A DNA stretch of 64,000 nucleotides from Sphingomonas oryzagri (GTDB lineage: Bacteria > Pseudomonadota > Alphaproteobacteria > Sphingomonadales > Sphingomonadaceae), in the NCBI RefSeq assembly GCF_029906645.1, contig NZ_JARYGZ010000001.1, positions 1,855,208 through 1,919,207 of the forward strand, written 5' to 3'. Within the stretch, counting starts at the first letter, position 1; every line of letters starts with the position of its first letter. Below the pieces are notes generated by a model. It was not told where the DNA came from and searched no databases. It saw only the letters and a program-made list of their open reading frames with translations. The translations under genes were made by a program, and so were the position numbers. Shown piece by piece: positions 42,626-51,890 of this stretch.

Positions 42626-43111
42626 TCAGGAAAGCGTGGCTTTTGCAGCACAATCGGTGCAGCGCCCGTGCACTTCGATCACCGGCCGTTCGGGCACGAA
42701 GCCCGCCTTCTCCGCCGCCTCGCGCACCTTGGCCGCCACCGCGTCGTCGTCGACATGGGTCGCCTGCCCGCAATTGTCGCACACGAGGAAGATGCAATCG
42801 TGCCGGCAACCCGGATGCGGATTGGCGATATAGGCGTTGGCGCTCTCGATCCGCTGGGCGAGGTTCGACGTCACGAACAGGTCGAGGATGCGATAGACGC
42901 TGTTCGCTGCAATTCGCCGCCCCTGCGCCGCCGAAAGCTGTTCGGTGATGTCGTAGGCGGAGGCCGGCTTCTCGAAACGACTCAGGATGTCGAAGACGGC
43001 GGAGCGGAGCTGCGTCCACTGCTCGCCGCGCGACTCCAGCTCGGCCTGCGCGGCTTCGGCGAGCGCGGCGCCGTGATGATGCGCGTGTGCGTGTCTGGTG
43101 GCGGTGGCCAT
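42626..43111 (-). CDS. Fur family transcriptional regulator, probably Zur
   Basis: A 161-residue Fur-fold repressor. The winged HTH lies at about residues 30-95 (QWTQLRSAVFDILSRFEKPASAYDITEQLSAAQGRRIAANSVYRILDLFVTSNLAQRI), then the metal/dimer domain with CRHDCIFLVCDNCGQATHVDDD and a C-terminal CTDC. The two C-x2-C pairs form the structural zinc site as in Zur and Fur. The histidine-rich N-terminus (RHAHAHHHG) and the adjacent MerC gene with a palindromic site favour zinc sensing. Fur or PerR-like roles cannot be excluded. Confidence 0.88.
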   Translation of the reverse strand: MATATRHAHAHHHGAALAEAAQAELESRGEQWTQLRSAVFDILSRFEKPASAYDITEQLSAAQGRRIAANSVYRILDLFVTSNLAQRIESANAYIANPHPGCRHDCIFLVCDNCGQATHVDDDAVAAKVREAAEKAGFVPERPVIEVHGRCTDCAAKATLS

Positions 43112-43120
43112 GCCGCCAAA

Positions 43121-43528
43121 TTAGGCGTGGTGGTGGCTTCCGGCAAGGTGGCGGCGCGCGTTCAGCCGGTGCGCGACGGCGAGCAGCGCGACGCCTGCCA
43201 TGGTCGAGAGGATTTCAGGCAGCCCCTCCGCGCGGATCAACCCGATCGCCATCAGCGCCAGCCCGGCGATCCCGATCAGCAGCGGCCGCCCGTCGCGGTG
43301 CGCGGCGTACCCCCGGCCCAGCGCGATGGCGCCGATCGCGATGGCGAGCGCGAAACCGATCTCGTGCCAGGCAGGATTGGCGAGCGCCGCCCCCGCAGAG
43401 GCCAGGGTCGCCGCGAGCAGCACCGTTGCCACGCAATGAATCAGGCACAGGCTCGAAAGCCCGATCGCAATCCGGTCAAGCCGGTCGTTGGTCCGCTCGC
43501 GCGGAGACTCGGGGGGAAGGGTCGCCAT
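43121..43528 (-). CDS. MerC domain-containing membrane protein
   Basis: About 135 residues with four predicted helices; the first carries the paired cysteines LSSLCLIHCVATVLLAA of the MerC family, and the protein ends in a histidine-rich tail (HRLNARRHLAGSHHHA). MerC proteins take up metal ions (mercury in mer operons); homologues without mer genes are often next to zur genes, suggesting zinc. It is transcribed towards the Fur/Zur gene, nine bases away. ATG 43528 is preferred over GTG 43546. Confidence 0.85.
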   Translation of the reverse strand: MATLPPESPRERTNDRLDRIAIGLSSLCLIHCVATVLLAATLASAGAALANPAWHEIGFALAIAIGAIALGRGYAAHRDGRPLLIGIAGLALMAIGLIRAEGLPEILSTMAGVALLAVAHRLNARRHLAGSHHHA

Positions 43529-43557
43529 CGCCGGCGCATATGGCACCGCATCATCGA

Positions 43558-43570
43558 TGATACAATATCA
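43558..43570 (-). promoter_or_regulatory. Candidate Zur/Fur box upstream of merC
   Basis: TGATACAATATCA, a perfect 5-3-5 palindrome extended by AT-rich flanks (ATGATA...TATCACAT), 30 bases before the MerC start. The overall form fits the AT-rich palindromes bound by alphaproteobacterial Fur-family repressors. Confidence 0.55.
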
Positions 43571-43589
43571 CATTTGCAGGAAATCCGGT

Positions 43590-43665
43590 CGCACCGAGCC
43601 TGCCGGAGTGCCGCCCTTTCCTCTCGGTGCGATGGCGAAGAAGGGCAGAGCTTCGACAGGCTCGG
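43590..43665. repeat. Inverted repeat with TTCGACAGGCTCGG arm
   Basis: CGCACCGAG (43590-43598) pairs with CTCGGTGCG (43623-43631), and CCGAGCCTG (43594-43602) with CAGGCTCGG (43657-43665), so the same left arm can pair with two right arms. Related to the widespread CTTCGACAGGCTC intergenic repeats. Confidence 0.55.
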
Positions 43666-43723
43666 CCCGAACGGTGTTTTGGTGGTTGGCGCCGCGCCTT
43701 GCCCCACGCTACATCGCCTCGCA

Positions 43724-44809
43724 ATGTCCGAAACCCTCGCCTCTCCGCCGACACTCCGCCTGCCGGGCCGCCCCGCGGCCCCGCGCCCTGCCCCCCGCGC
43801 ATTCGGCGCCTGGCTGCTCGTCGTGGCCGCGATGGTGTTGGCGATCGTGATCGTCGGCGGCATCACCCGGCTCACCGAAAGCGGCCTGTCGATCGTGGAG
43901 TGGGATCCCATAGTCGGCGCAATCCCGCCCCTGACCCACGCTCAGTGGCAGGCAGCGTTCGACGGCTACAAGGCAATCCCCCAATATAAGGCATTCAACC
44001 AGGGCATGACGCTGGAGGGGTTCCAGCACATCTTCTTCTGGGAATATCTCCATCGCCTGATCGCGCGCGGCATCGGCACCGTGCTGCTGATCGTGCTGGC
44101 GGTGTTCTGGTGGCGCCGCGCGATCCCGAAAGGCTATGGCTGGCGCGCGGTGGCAATCTTCGCGCTGGGCGGACTGCAGGGCGTGGTCGGCTGGTGGATG
44201 GTCTATTCCGGCCTCCAGTTCCGCACCGAGGTGAGCCACATCCGCCTCGCCGTCCACCTGCTGACCGCTTTGCTCATCTATTCCTACCTGATCTGGACGG
44301 CGCTCGATCTGTTCGCACTCGCCCGAGGCCCCGCGTCGAAGCCCGCCCGGTTGGTACCGCTGGCGGCGGCGGCGATCCTGATCCTCGCGCTGCAGATCAT
44401 GCTCGGCGCCTTCACCGCCGGCCTGCGCGCCGGCTACGCCTTCGCCGAGTGGCCGAAGATGATGGGCGACGAGTGGTTCCCGGCGGGCGGCTGGAACACC
44501 GGCTGGTCGACCTTCCGCAACCTCGTCGATAATCCGGTCGCTGTGCAATTCGCCCATCGCTGGTGGGCCTGGGTCGCGCTCGTCGCGGTGGTGACCGTCG
44601 CACGGTTTGCGAAACAGGTGGGCAATAGCCGCGCGGCGATCGCCATCGTCGTCGTCGTCGTCGCGCAAATCCTGCTCGGCATCGCGACGCTGCTGAGCGG
44701 CGTCCGCATCGAGGTGGCGGTGGCGCATCAGGCGGTGGCGACCATCCTGCTCGGCACGCTGATCTGGGGCTGCCACGCGATCGGCGAGGCCGAAACCACC
44801 GCTCGCTAA
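43724..44809 (+). CDS. ctaA: Heme A synthase (COX15/CtaA)
   Basis: A 361-residue membrane enzyme that oxidises heme O to heme A for aa3-type cytochrome oxidase. Eight helices are visible; conserved pieces are VGGITRLTESGLSIVEWDPIVGAIPPL, FQHIFFWEYLHRLIARGIG (heme-ligand histidine in EYLHR), TEVSHIRLAVHLLTAL, GAFTAGLRAGYAFAEWPKMMG and QFAHRWWAW, the type-2 (COX15-like) alphaproteobacterial form. The ATG at 43724 gives the normal short N-terminus; the open frame continues far upstream but only antisense to the MerC and Zur genes. Confidence 0.95.
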   Translation: MSETLASPPTLRLPGRPAAPRPAPRAFGAWLLVVAAMVLAIVIVGGITRLTESGLSIVEWDPIVGAIPPLTHAQWQAAFDGYKAIPQYKAFNQGMTLEGFQHIFFWEYLHRLIARGIGTVLLIVLAVFWWRRAIPKGYGWRAVAIFALGGLQGVVGWWMVYSGLQFRTEVSHIRLAVHLLTALLIYSYLIWTALDLFALARGPASKPARLVPLAAAAILILALQIMLGAFTAGLRAGYAFAEWPKMMGDEWFPAGGWNTGWSTFRNLVDNPVAVQFAHRWWAWVALVAVVTVARFAKQVGNSRAAIAIVVVVVAQILLGIATLLSGVRIEVAVAHQAVATILLGTLIWGCHAIGEAETTAR

Positions 44810-44956
44810 GCCATTTCGGCGATAGGGTATTTAGATACCTTTCAAGAAACGCCCGCCATTCCTTGACTTTCGAGGGGCGAATCGTCATTGGGGCCGCCGT
44901 GGCGCGATCCGGCGACGGGTCGCGCGCTTTGTTTATATCAACCGGAGATTGGGGCC

Positions 44957-45436
44957 ATGAAGGCGCTCATGAAAACCACGAAGGTGGCGACGCCCGCCAC
45001 CATCGAGAAGAAGTGGCTTCTCATCGATGCCGAGGGCCTGGTCGTCGGCCGCCTCGCCTCGATCGTCGCCAACATCCTGCGCGGGAAGCACAAGCCGAGC
45101 TTCACCCCGTTCATGGATTGCGGTGACAACGTCATCATCATCAACGCCGGCAAGGTCCGTTTCACGGGCAAGAAGCTGGCCGACAAGATCTACTACAAGC
45201 ACACCGGCTATGCCGGCGGCCTGAAGGAGATCACCGCGGGCAAGGTGCTCGAGGGCCGCTTCCCCGAGCGCGTGCTCGAAAAGGCCGTGGAGCGCATGAT
45301 CCCGCGCGGTCCGCTGGGCCGCCAGCAGATGCGCAACCTGCGCATCTTCGCCGGTGCCGAGCATGACCACACCGCGCAGAACCCCGAAGTCCTCGACGTC
45401 GCGTCGATGAACCGCAAGAACAAGGTGGGCGCCTGA
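44957..45436 (+). CDS. rplM: 50S ribosomal protein L13
   Basis: A 159-residue L13 ([93 protein letters not shown]). It binds 23S rRNA early in assembly. The operon with rpsI is universal; the stop overlaps the rpsI start by one base. An in-frame ATG at 44969 is possible. Confidence 0.97.
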   Translation: MKALMKTTKVATPATIEKKWLLIDAEGLVVGRLASIVANILRGKHKPSFTPFMDCGDNVIIINAGKVRFTGKKLADKIYYKHTGYAGGLKEITAGKVLEGRFPERVLEKAVERMIPRGPLGRQQMRNLRIFAGAEHDHTAQNPEVLDVASMNRKNKVGA

Positions 45437-45963
45437 TGTCCGACAATCGCCAGTCCCTTTCCGATCTCGCCGGCCTGACCGGCGGTGAGGCCCCGGCCGC
45501 CGTGTCCGGCGCCGCTTCGGCGCCGCTCGGCGAGACCGTCTCGGCCGCCCCGCTGCGCGAGAAGCAGGTCGACGCGCAGGGCCGCTCCTACGCCACCGGC
45601 CGCCGCAAGGACGCGGTCGCCCGCGTGTGGCTGAAGCCCGGCACCGGCAAGATCACGGTCAATGGCCGCGATCAGGAGATCTACTTCGCGCGCCCCACGC
45701 TGCGCCTCGTGATCAACCAGCCGTTCGGCGTCGCCGGCCGCGAGGGCCAGTATGACGTGATCGCCACCGTGAAGGGCGGCGGTCTCTCGGGCCAGGCCGG
45801 TGCGGTGAAGCACGGTATCGCCCAGGCGCTGACCCGCTTCGAGCCGATCCTGCGCACCCCGGTGAAGCAGGCCGGCTTCCTCACGCGCGACAGCCGCGCG
45901 GTGGAGCGCAAGAAGTACGGCAAGGCGAAGGCCCGCCGCAGCTTCCAGTTCTCGAAGCGCTAA
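45436..45963 (+). CDS. rpsI: 30S ribosomal protein S9 with N-terminal extension
   Basis: A 175-residue S9; the core begins near residue 48 ([31 protein letters not shown]) and ends [18 protein letters not shown], whose last arginine contacts P-site tRNA. The 45 residues before the core ([27 protein letters not shown]...) are an Ala-rich extension absent from E. coli S9 and seen in some alphaproteobacteria. Start ATG overlaps the rplM stop. Confidence 0.96.
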   Translation: MSDNRQSLSDLAGLTGGEAPAAVSGAASAPLGETVSAAPLREKQVDAQGRSYATGRRKDAVARVWLKPGTGKITVNGRDQEIYFARPTLRLVINQPFGVAGREGQYDVIATVKGGGLSGQAGAVKHGIAQALTRFEPILRTPVKQAGFLTRDSRAVERKKYGKAKARRSFQFSKR

Positions 45964-45990
45964 GCGTTTCGCCAGAACGGCCTTACGAAA

Positions 45991-46022
45991 GGGCGGTCCC
46001 GGTATGCCGGGGCCGCCCTTTT
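45991..46022 (+). terminator. Intrinsic terminator after rpsI
   Basis: GGGCGGTCCCGG / CCGGGGCCGCCC stem with one wobble, TATG loop, TTTT tail. Confidence 0.9.
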
Positions 46023-46043
46023 GCTATGGGGTGCGGACTGTCT

Positions 46044-46769
46044 TTACCAAGGCACCGTTACGCCAAAGCGATCGAGATATTGCAGGCCGGGCATGCGGCG
46101 CTTGGCGATCATCAGGTCGGCAAGCAAAGGCACCGTCTCCTCCATCGTGAACGGTGCGTCCGGCCCGCCGAGATCGGTACGGATCCAGCCGGGTGCGAGC
46201 AGCAGCATCGCGCGTGGCGCATCCGCCTCGCGCGCCGCGAAGCTGCGCATGAACATGTTGAGCGCCGCCTTGCTGCCGCGATAGACCTCGCGCAGCCCCC
46301 GCTCGTTGTTAGCGATGCTTCCCTGTCCCGACGACATCGCGCCGATCAGGCCGTCCGCCGGCACGAGATCCTGCAGAGCCTCGATCACCCGCATCGGGCT
46401 GAGCGCGTTGGTGATCATCACGCGCACGAACTCGTCGGTCGAGACGGTGCCGATATGGACATGCTCGTCATGCGTCGTTGTACCGGCGTTGACGAACAGC
46501 ATGTCGAGCGCCTCGCCCGCCAGCCGGCTACGCAGCGCCGCAATCTGGCCCGGCTCGTTGATGTCGAGGGTTTCAAGCCGCACTCGCCCGTCCTGGGTGT
46601 CGGCAAGATCATGGAGCGGCGTACGGCGATCGTCGCGCACGGTGCCGATGACGCGCCAGCCACGGTTGACGAATTCGGCAGCCAGGGCATGACCGAGGCC
46701 ACGCGAGGCGCCCGCGATCAGGATGGTGCCGGCGGCGGATAGGGAGGCGTTTTCAGGCATCGCCCCCAA
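46044..46769 (-). CDS. SDR family oxidoreductase
   Basis: A 241-residue short-chain dehydrogenase. TILIAGASRGLGHALAAEFVNRGWRVIGTVRD (cofactor loop), LFVNAGTTTHD (NAG), MSSGQGSI and YRGSKAALNMFMRSFA (catalytic Tyr-x3-Lys). The basic residue after the second strand (TVRDDRR) suggests NADPH. Similar to the CsgA/C-factor-like SDR group. Substrate unknown; convergent with rpsI. Confidence 0.9.
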   Translation of the reverse strand: MGAMPENASLSAAGTILIAGASRGLGHALAAEFVNRGWRVIGTVRDDRRTPLHDLADTQDGRVRLETLDINEPGQIAALRSRLAGEALDMLFVNAGTTTHDEHVHIGTVSTDEFVRVMITNALSPMRVIEALQDLVPADGLIGAMSSGQGSIANNERGLREVYRGSKAALNMFMRSFAAREADAPRAMLLLAPGWIRTDLGGPDAPFTMEETVPLLADLMIAKRRMPGLQYLDRFGVTVPW

Positions 46770-46872
46770 ACACTTGATCCCGTCGACCGTTCCGGACCGC
46801 TAACCGCTTTTCAACTCCTCTGCGTTATCGCCAGGATCGAAGGGCCTGCATCGGCCGGTTTCGGAGCCCATC

Positions 46873-46994
46873 ATGCTCAAACTCTGCGCCAGCATCTGCT
46901 GCCTGATGGGCGCCACGGTGATCCTGTATATCGTCGGATCGGGCGGCGCCGGACAGACCGGCGGCTCCGCGCCCGAATGGGTCTATGCGCATTA

Positions 46995-46998
<4 letters not shown>
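46873..46998 (+). CDS. Small membrane protein candidate (41 aa)
   Basis: A short ORF reading MLKLCASICCLMGATVILYIVGSG then a polar tail ending APEWVYAHY. One strong transmembrane helix with three cysteines. It lies between divergent and convergent genes, and the last four bases overlap the prfC stop tail-to-tail. A GGAGCCCATC sequence before the ATG may be the ribosome site. No family recognised. Confidence 0.4.
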
Positions 46999-48569
<1,571 letters not shown>

Positions 48570-48610
48570 GCGCGCGCATGTAGCGTATCGGCCCGCAAAA
48601 GCGAGGGGCG

Positions 48611-48925
48611 CTATTGCGGATCGGGCTTCCGGCGGTTGGGCAGGTCGTTCGGATGTGCCTTCGCCCAGTCCTTCGCGAGATCGTTGAGCGATCGCGGCTT
48701 GTAGACCTGTATTCCCGAATTGGCGGGCTGGCCGAGCGTTCCGAACTGCGAGGTCGGCGCCTTGGCCGGTGCAGAACCCAGTCGGGTACCGACCCTTTGC
48801 GCCCCGTTGCTACCGTTGTTGCTGTGATCCGCGAACAGGTTGTTGTGCGCGTCTTCCACCGGCTGCGCCAGCAAGGGGGCGGGCAACGCGGCACCCAGCG
48901 CCATGGCGGTCAGCATCCCTCGCAT
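48611..48925 (-). CDS. Exported hypothetical protein
   Basis: About 104 residues with a signal peptide (MRGMLTAMALGAALPAPLLAQ). The mature part is polar (VEDAHNNLFADHSNNGSNGAQRVG...) with a C-terminal helix (LNDLAKDWAKAHPNDLPNRRK). No family recognised. ATG 48925 is chosen since GGAGG lies five bases before it; a GTG at 48931 is inside the ribosome site. Confidence 0.65.
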   Translation of the reverse strand: MRGMLTAMALGAALPAPLLAQPVEDAHNNLFADHSNNGSNGAQRVGTRLGSAPAKAPTSQFGTLGQPANSGIQVYKPRSLNDLAKDWAKAHPNDLPNRRKPDPQ

Positions 48926-48968
48926 CGGCACCTCCGATCTTCGATCCGGATCCTTCTAGCCCAGTTAT

Positions 48969-50906
48969 TCACTGCACGGCGAGCCTGTTGTTGGAACGAT
49001 CGCGGTCGGGCAGCTTGTGATCGGGATCGAGCGTTGCCGCGACGACCCGCTTGCCCGGCGCGATCGTGATGTCGCTCGCCGTCTGCCGTATCCATGTCTC
49101 GGCCGGCAGACGGATGTCCTCGTGACTGCCGTCGGCATAATCGACCCGCAACGTCACCGGCATCACCATCGGATCGCGATTTTCCACCGTCACGAGCGTG
49201 CCGCCATTCGCGGCCGGCGCGATCTTCGTCACCGCCACGTCGTAAGTCGAGTTGGTGAGGTACCAGCCGCGCCACCACCAGCTCAGATCCTCGCCCGTCT
49301 CGCTCTCCATGAAGCGGAAGAAGTCGGAGGGCTTGGGATGCTTGAACGCCCAGAGCGCGATGAAGCGGCGGAATGCGGGATCGAAGCGATCCGGCCCGAG
49401 GATCTGCTCGCGCAGCAGCACGAGGCCGAGCGCCGATTTGAAATAGGTCACCGGGTGGCGATACTTCTCGATCACCGTGTCGGCGCGGCTGAGGATCGGC
49501 GGCGCGTTGGGGTCGGCGAGGATGGGCAGGATCTCGTCCACCGGATTGCCGCCGCCGGGCGCGAACTCGCTGTCGCGCTTGGGCGCGAACTCGCCGCGGT
49601 TGAAATCCTCGCTCTCGAAGATGTCGATGAAGGTGTTGAAGCCTTCGTCCATCCAGGCGTCGCGCCGCTCGTCGAAGCCGACGATCATCGGGAACCAGCT
49701 GTGCCCGATCTCGTGCGCGGTGATCCAGAAGAGCGGCTTGTCCTTGTCGGTGATGCCGTCGAACACGATGCCCGGATATTCCATGCCCGATGCCGGCCCG
49801 GCGATGTTGATCGCCGCCGGCCACGGATAGGAATACCAGCGCCTCGACATGTTCTCGACCGTATCCTTCACATACTGGGTCGAGCGATCCCACGCCTGGG
49901 TTCCGGCGCTCTCGGCCGGATAATAGGACATGGCGAGCGAGGTCTTGCCGTTGGGCAGGTTGATCCGCGCGGCATCCCAGGCGAAGGCGTCGGACGCGGA
50001 GAAGGCGACGTCGCGCGTGTTCTCCATACGGTAATGCCAGGTCTTCGTGCCGATAGCGGCGCGCTCGCGCCCGATTTCCGTCGGCGCGACGATCTTCACG
50101 GTCTTGTCCGAAGCGGCCGCCTGCGCCAGCCTGCTCCGTTCGCGGGCGGTCAGCACCTCGTCCGGATTCTGCAACGCGCCCGATCCGGCGACGATCATGG
50201 TCGACGGCACCGTCACCCAATAATCGAAGTCGCCATATTCCAGGTAGAATTCCTGCGCGAGATACGGGAGCGTGTCCCACCCCCGCACGTCGTCATAGAC
50301 GGCCATGCGCGGATACCACTGGGCGAGATCGTAAATCTCTCCGCCCTTCACCGGCCCCCACGCCATGCGCCCGCCGAACGCGGTGGGAATAGTGAAGCGA
50401 TAGCGGACATGCACGGTCACCTGCCCGCCCTTCGCTGCCAGCGGCGCGGGCAGACGGATCTGCAGGCGGGTGTCGCTCTCGACGGTCTGCACGGCGACGC
50501 GCTTGCCGCCCTGCTCGATCTCGACCGCCTCGATCGTGTAGCCGTCGGTCGATCCCGATCCCTTGCGCGGCGCGGCGCCATCGGCGGCATGGCTGCGCGA
50601 ATAGGGGCGGTACATGTTCTGATCGAGCTGGAGCCAGAGCACGTCGAGCATATCGGGCGAGTTGTTGGTGTAGTGGATCGCCTCGTCGCCCGAGAGCGCG
50701 TGCGCCTTCGTGTCAAGCGTGGCGTGGATCTGATAGTCGGCGCGGTTCTGCCACCATTGCGGCCCCGGCTGACCGCTGCCCGAACGGACCGGGTTGATCG
50801 GCCCCGGCAGGTTCAGCGGCGCGAACGTGGTGCGCGGATCGTAGCCCGCCGCCTGAGCCGCACCCGACGCCAGCAACGCCACCCCGATCCACAATCCAGC
50901 CCGCAT
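48969..50906 (-). CDS. Exported M1-family metallopeptidase
   Basis: A 645-residue zinc aminopeptidase-like protein with a signal peptide (MRAGLWIGVALLASGAAQA). The N-terminal beta domain spans about 30-270; the catalytic domain carries HEIGHSWFPMIVGFDERR with the third ligand in WMDEGFNTF (HExxH-x18-E, about residues 388-411). The family-typical GAMEN exopeptidase motif is replaced by a GPASGMEYPGI-like segment, so it may not be a strict aminopeptidase. It ends in a beta-rich domain. Related exported M1 proteins occur widely in sphingomonads. Confidence 0.92.
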   Translation of the reverse strand: MRAGLWIGVALLASGAAQAAGYDPRTTFAPLNLPGPINPVRSGSGQPGPQWWQNRADYQIHATLDTKAHALSGDEAIHYTNNSPDMLDVLWLQLDQNMYRPYSRSHAADGAAPRKGSGSTDGYTIEAVEIEQGGKRVAVQTVESDTRLQIRLPAPLAAKGGQVTVHVRYRFTIPTAFGGRMAWGPVKGGEIYDLAQWYPRMAVYDDVRGWDTLPYLAQEFYLEYGDFDYWVTVPSTMIVAGSGALQNPDEVLTARERSRLAQAAASDKTVKIVAPTEIGRERAAIGTKTWHYRMENTRDVAFSASDAFAWDAARINLPNGKTSLAMSYYPAESAGTQAWDRSTQYVKDTVENMSRRWYSYPWPAAINIAGPASGMEYPGIVFDGITDKDKPLFWITAHEIGHSWFPMIVGFDERRDAWMDEGFNTFIDIFESEDFNRGEFAPKRDSEFAPGGGNPVDEILPILADPNAPPILSRADTVIEKYRHPVTYFKSALGLVLLREQILGPDRFDPAFRRFIALWAFKHPKPSDFFRFMESETGEDLSWWWRGWYLTNSTYDVAVTKIAPAANGGTLVTVENRDPMVMPVTLRVDYADGSHEDIRLPAETWIRQTASDITIAPGKRVVAATLDPDHKLPDRDRSNNRLAVQ

Positions 50907-50970
50907 CTACGCCTCCGCCACATAACGGTACGTTCGTGCAACAAGTTGGCACGGGATGCGAGCGGGAATG

Positions 50971-51720
50971 TCAGCCGAGGCAGTAGATGATCGCCTCGAT
51001 CGCGCGGCGCGTTTCGTCGATCGAGCCGACCGCGATCGTATCGACGCCGGCCTTGTCGGGCACGGAATAATCGTTGCCGCCGGGATAAACGGCATCGCCC
51101 ATGAAGATCATCTCGGCCTTGGCGATGCCGGATTCCTTCGCCAGCCGCTCGATACCGTAAGCCTTGTCGACGCCCTTGCGGGTGACATCGATCGAGGTTG
51201 ATCCGCCGATATTGACCGAGAGATCGGGCAGTTCCTTCTGCGCGGCCTTTTGCATCGCCTCGCGCTTCTTCCGGTCCGGATCCCAGGCCTTCTTGGCATC
51301 GAGCGGCGCCTGCTGCCCGCAGCCGGAAAAGGTGATCTGGCTGCCGCGATCCTCGATCTGCGGCCCCCACGTCTTCTCGCCCCGGAAACCTGCGGCATCC
51401 ACCGCCTTGTCGAGCGCATCGAGGATGTGGCGCTTCTCCTCGGCCGAAAAGTCCTCGCGATACACCGCCTTCCAGTGACCATCCGTGCAGCGATAGAGCT
51501 TGGTGCCCGTGGTCGGCATGATCCAGAGCTTCTCGCGTAGCGCCTTGCGGGGCAGGCGCCCGACCACCTGCTTTTCGAACTGCGGCCAGTCGCCGCCCGA
51601 AATCACGCAGACGTGCGCGACTTCGGTCAACCGCGCGAGTAGACCTGCCATGTCGTCATCCAGCGGCGCCTTGCTCTCTGCCAGCGTTCCGTCGAGATCG
51701 AATGCCACGAGCTTCTTCAT
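50971..51720 (-). CDS. HAD-IIB hydrolase, phosphomannomutase-like fold
   Basis: A 249-residue haloacid-dehalogenase phosphatase with a type IIB cap. Motif I FDLDGTLAES (nucleophile Asp and acid Asp), motif II VISGGD, a cap domain at about 85-185, and motif IV GDAVYPGGNDYSVP. The GD..YPGGND form resembles eukaryotic-type phosphomannomutases and bacterial phosphosugar phosphatases. ATG 51720 gives the normal MKKLVAFDLDGTL start. It is divergent from the NUDIX-DUF47/Pit operon. Confidence 0.9.
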   Translation of the reverse strand: MKKLVAFDLDGTLAESKAPLDDDMAGLLARLTEVAHVCVISGGDWPQFEKQVVGRLPRKALREKLWIMPTTGTKLYRCTDGHWKAVYREDFSAEEKRHILDALDKAVDAAGFRGEKTWGPQIEDRGSQITFSGCGQQAPLDAKKAWDPDRKKREAMQKAAQKELPDLSVNIGGSTSIDVTRKGVDKAYGIERLAKESGIAKAEMIFMGDAVYPGGNDYSVPDKAGVDTIAVGSIDETRRAIEAIIYCLG

Positions 51721-51890
51721 GCCCTGCACGACTCCCGAAACGCCGGATCGATCCGGCTTGACCTGTGGCTCGTGCATCCCAGATAGAAGCGCCGCGTTTC
51801 CACACTGAAACAAGCCCCTTGCGCACGCCACCGAAATGCTGTTCGGCGCGCGGCACGGCCATTGTCATAAACTCGTAACGGAGAGTCCCG

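Noticed and set aside
42623-43723. Long in-frame upstream extension of the heme A synthase frame
   Set aside because: It is antisense to the Zur and MerC genes; heme A synthases of normal length begin at 43724.
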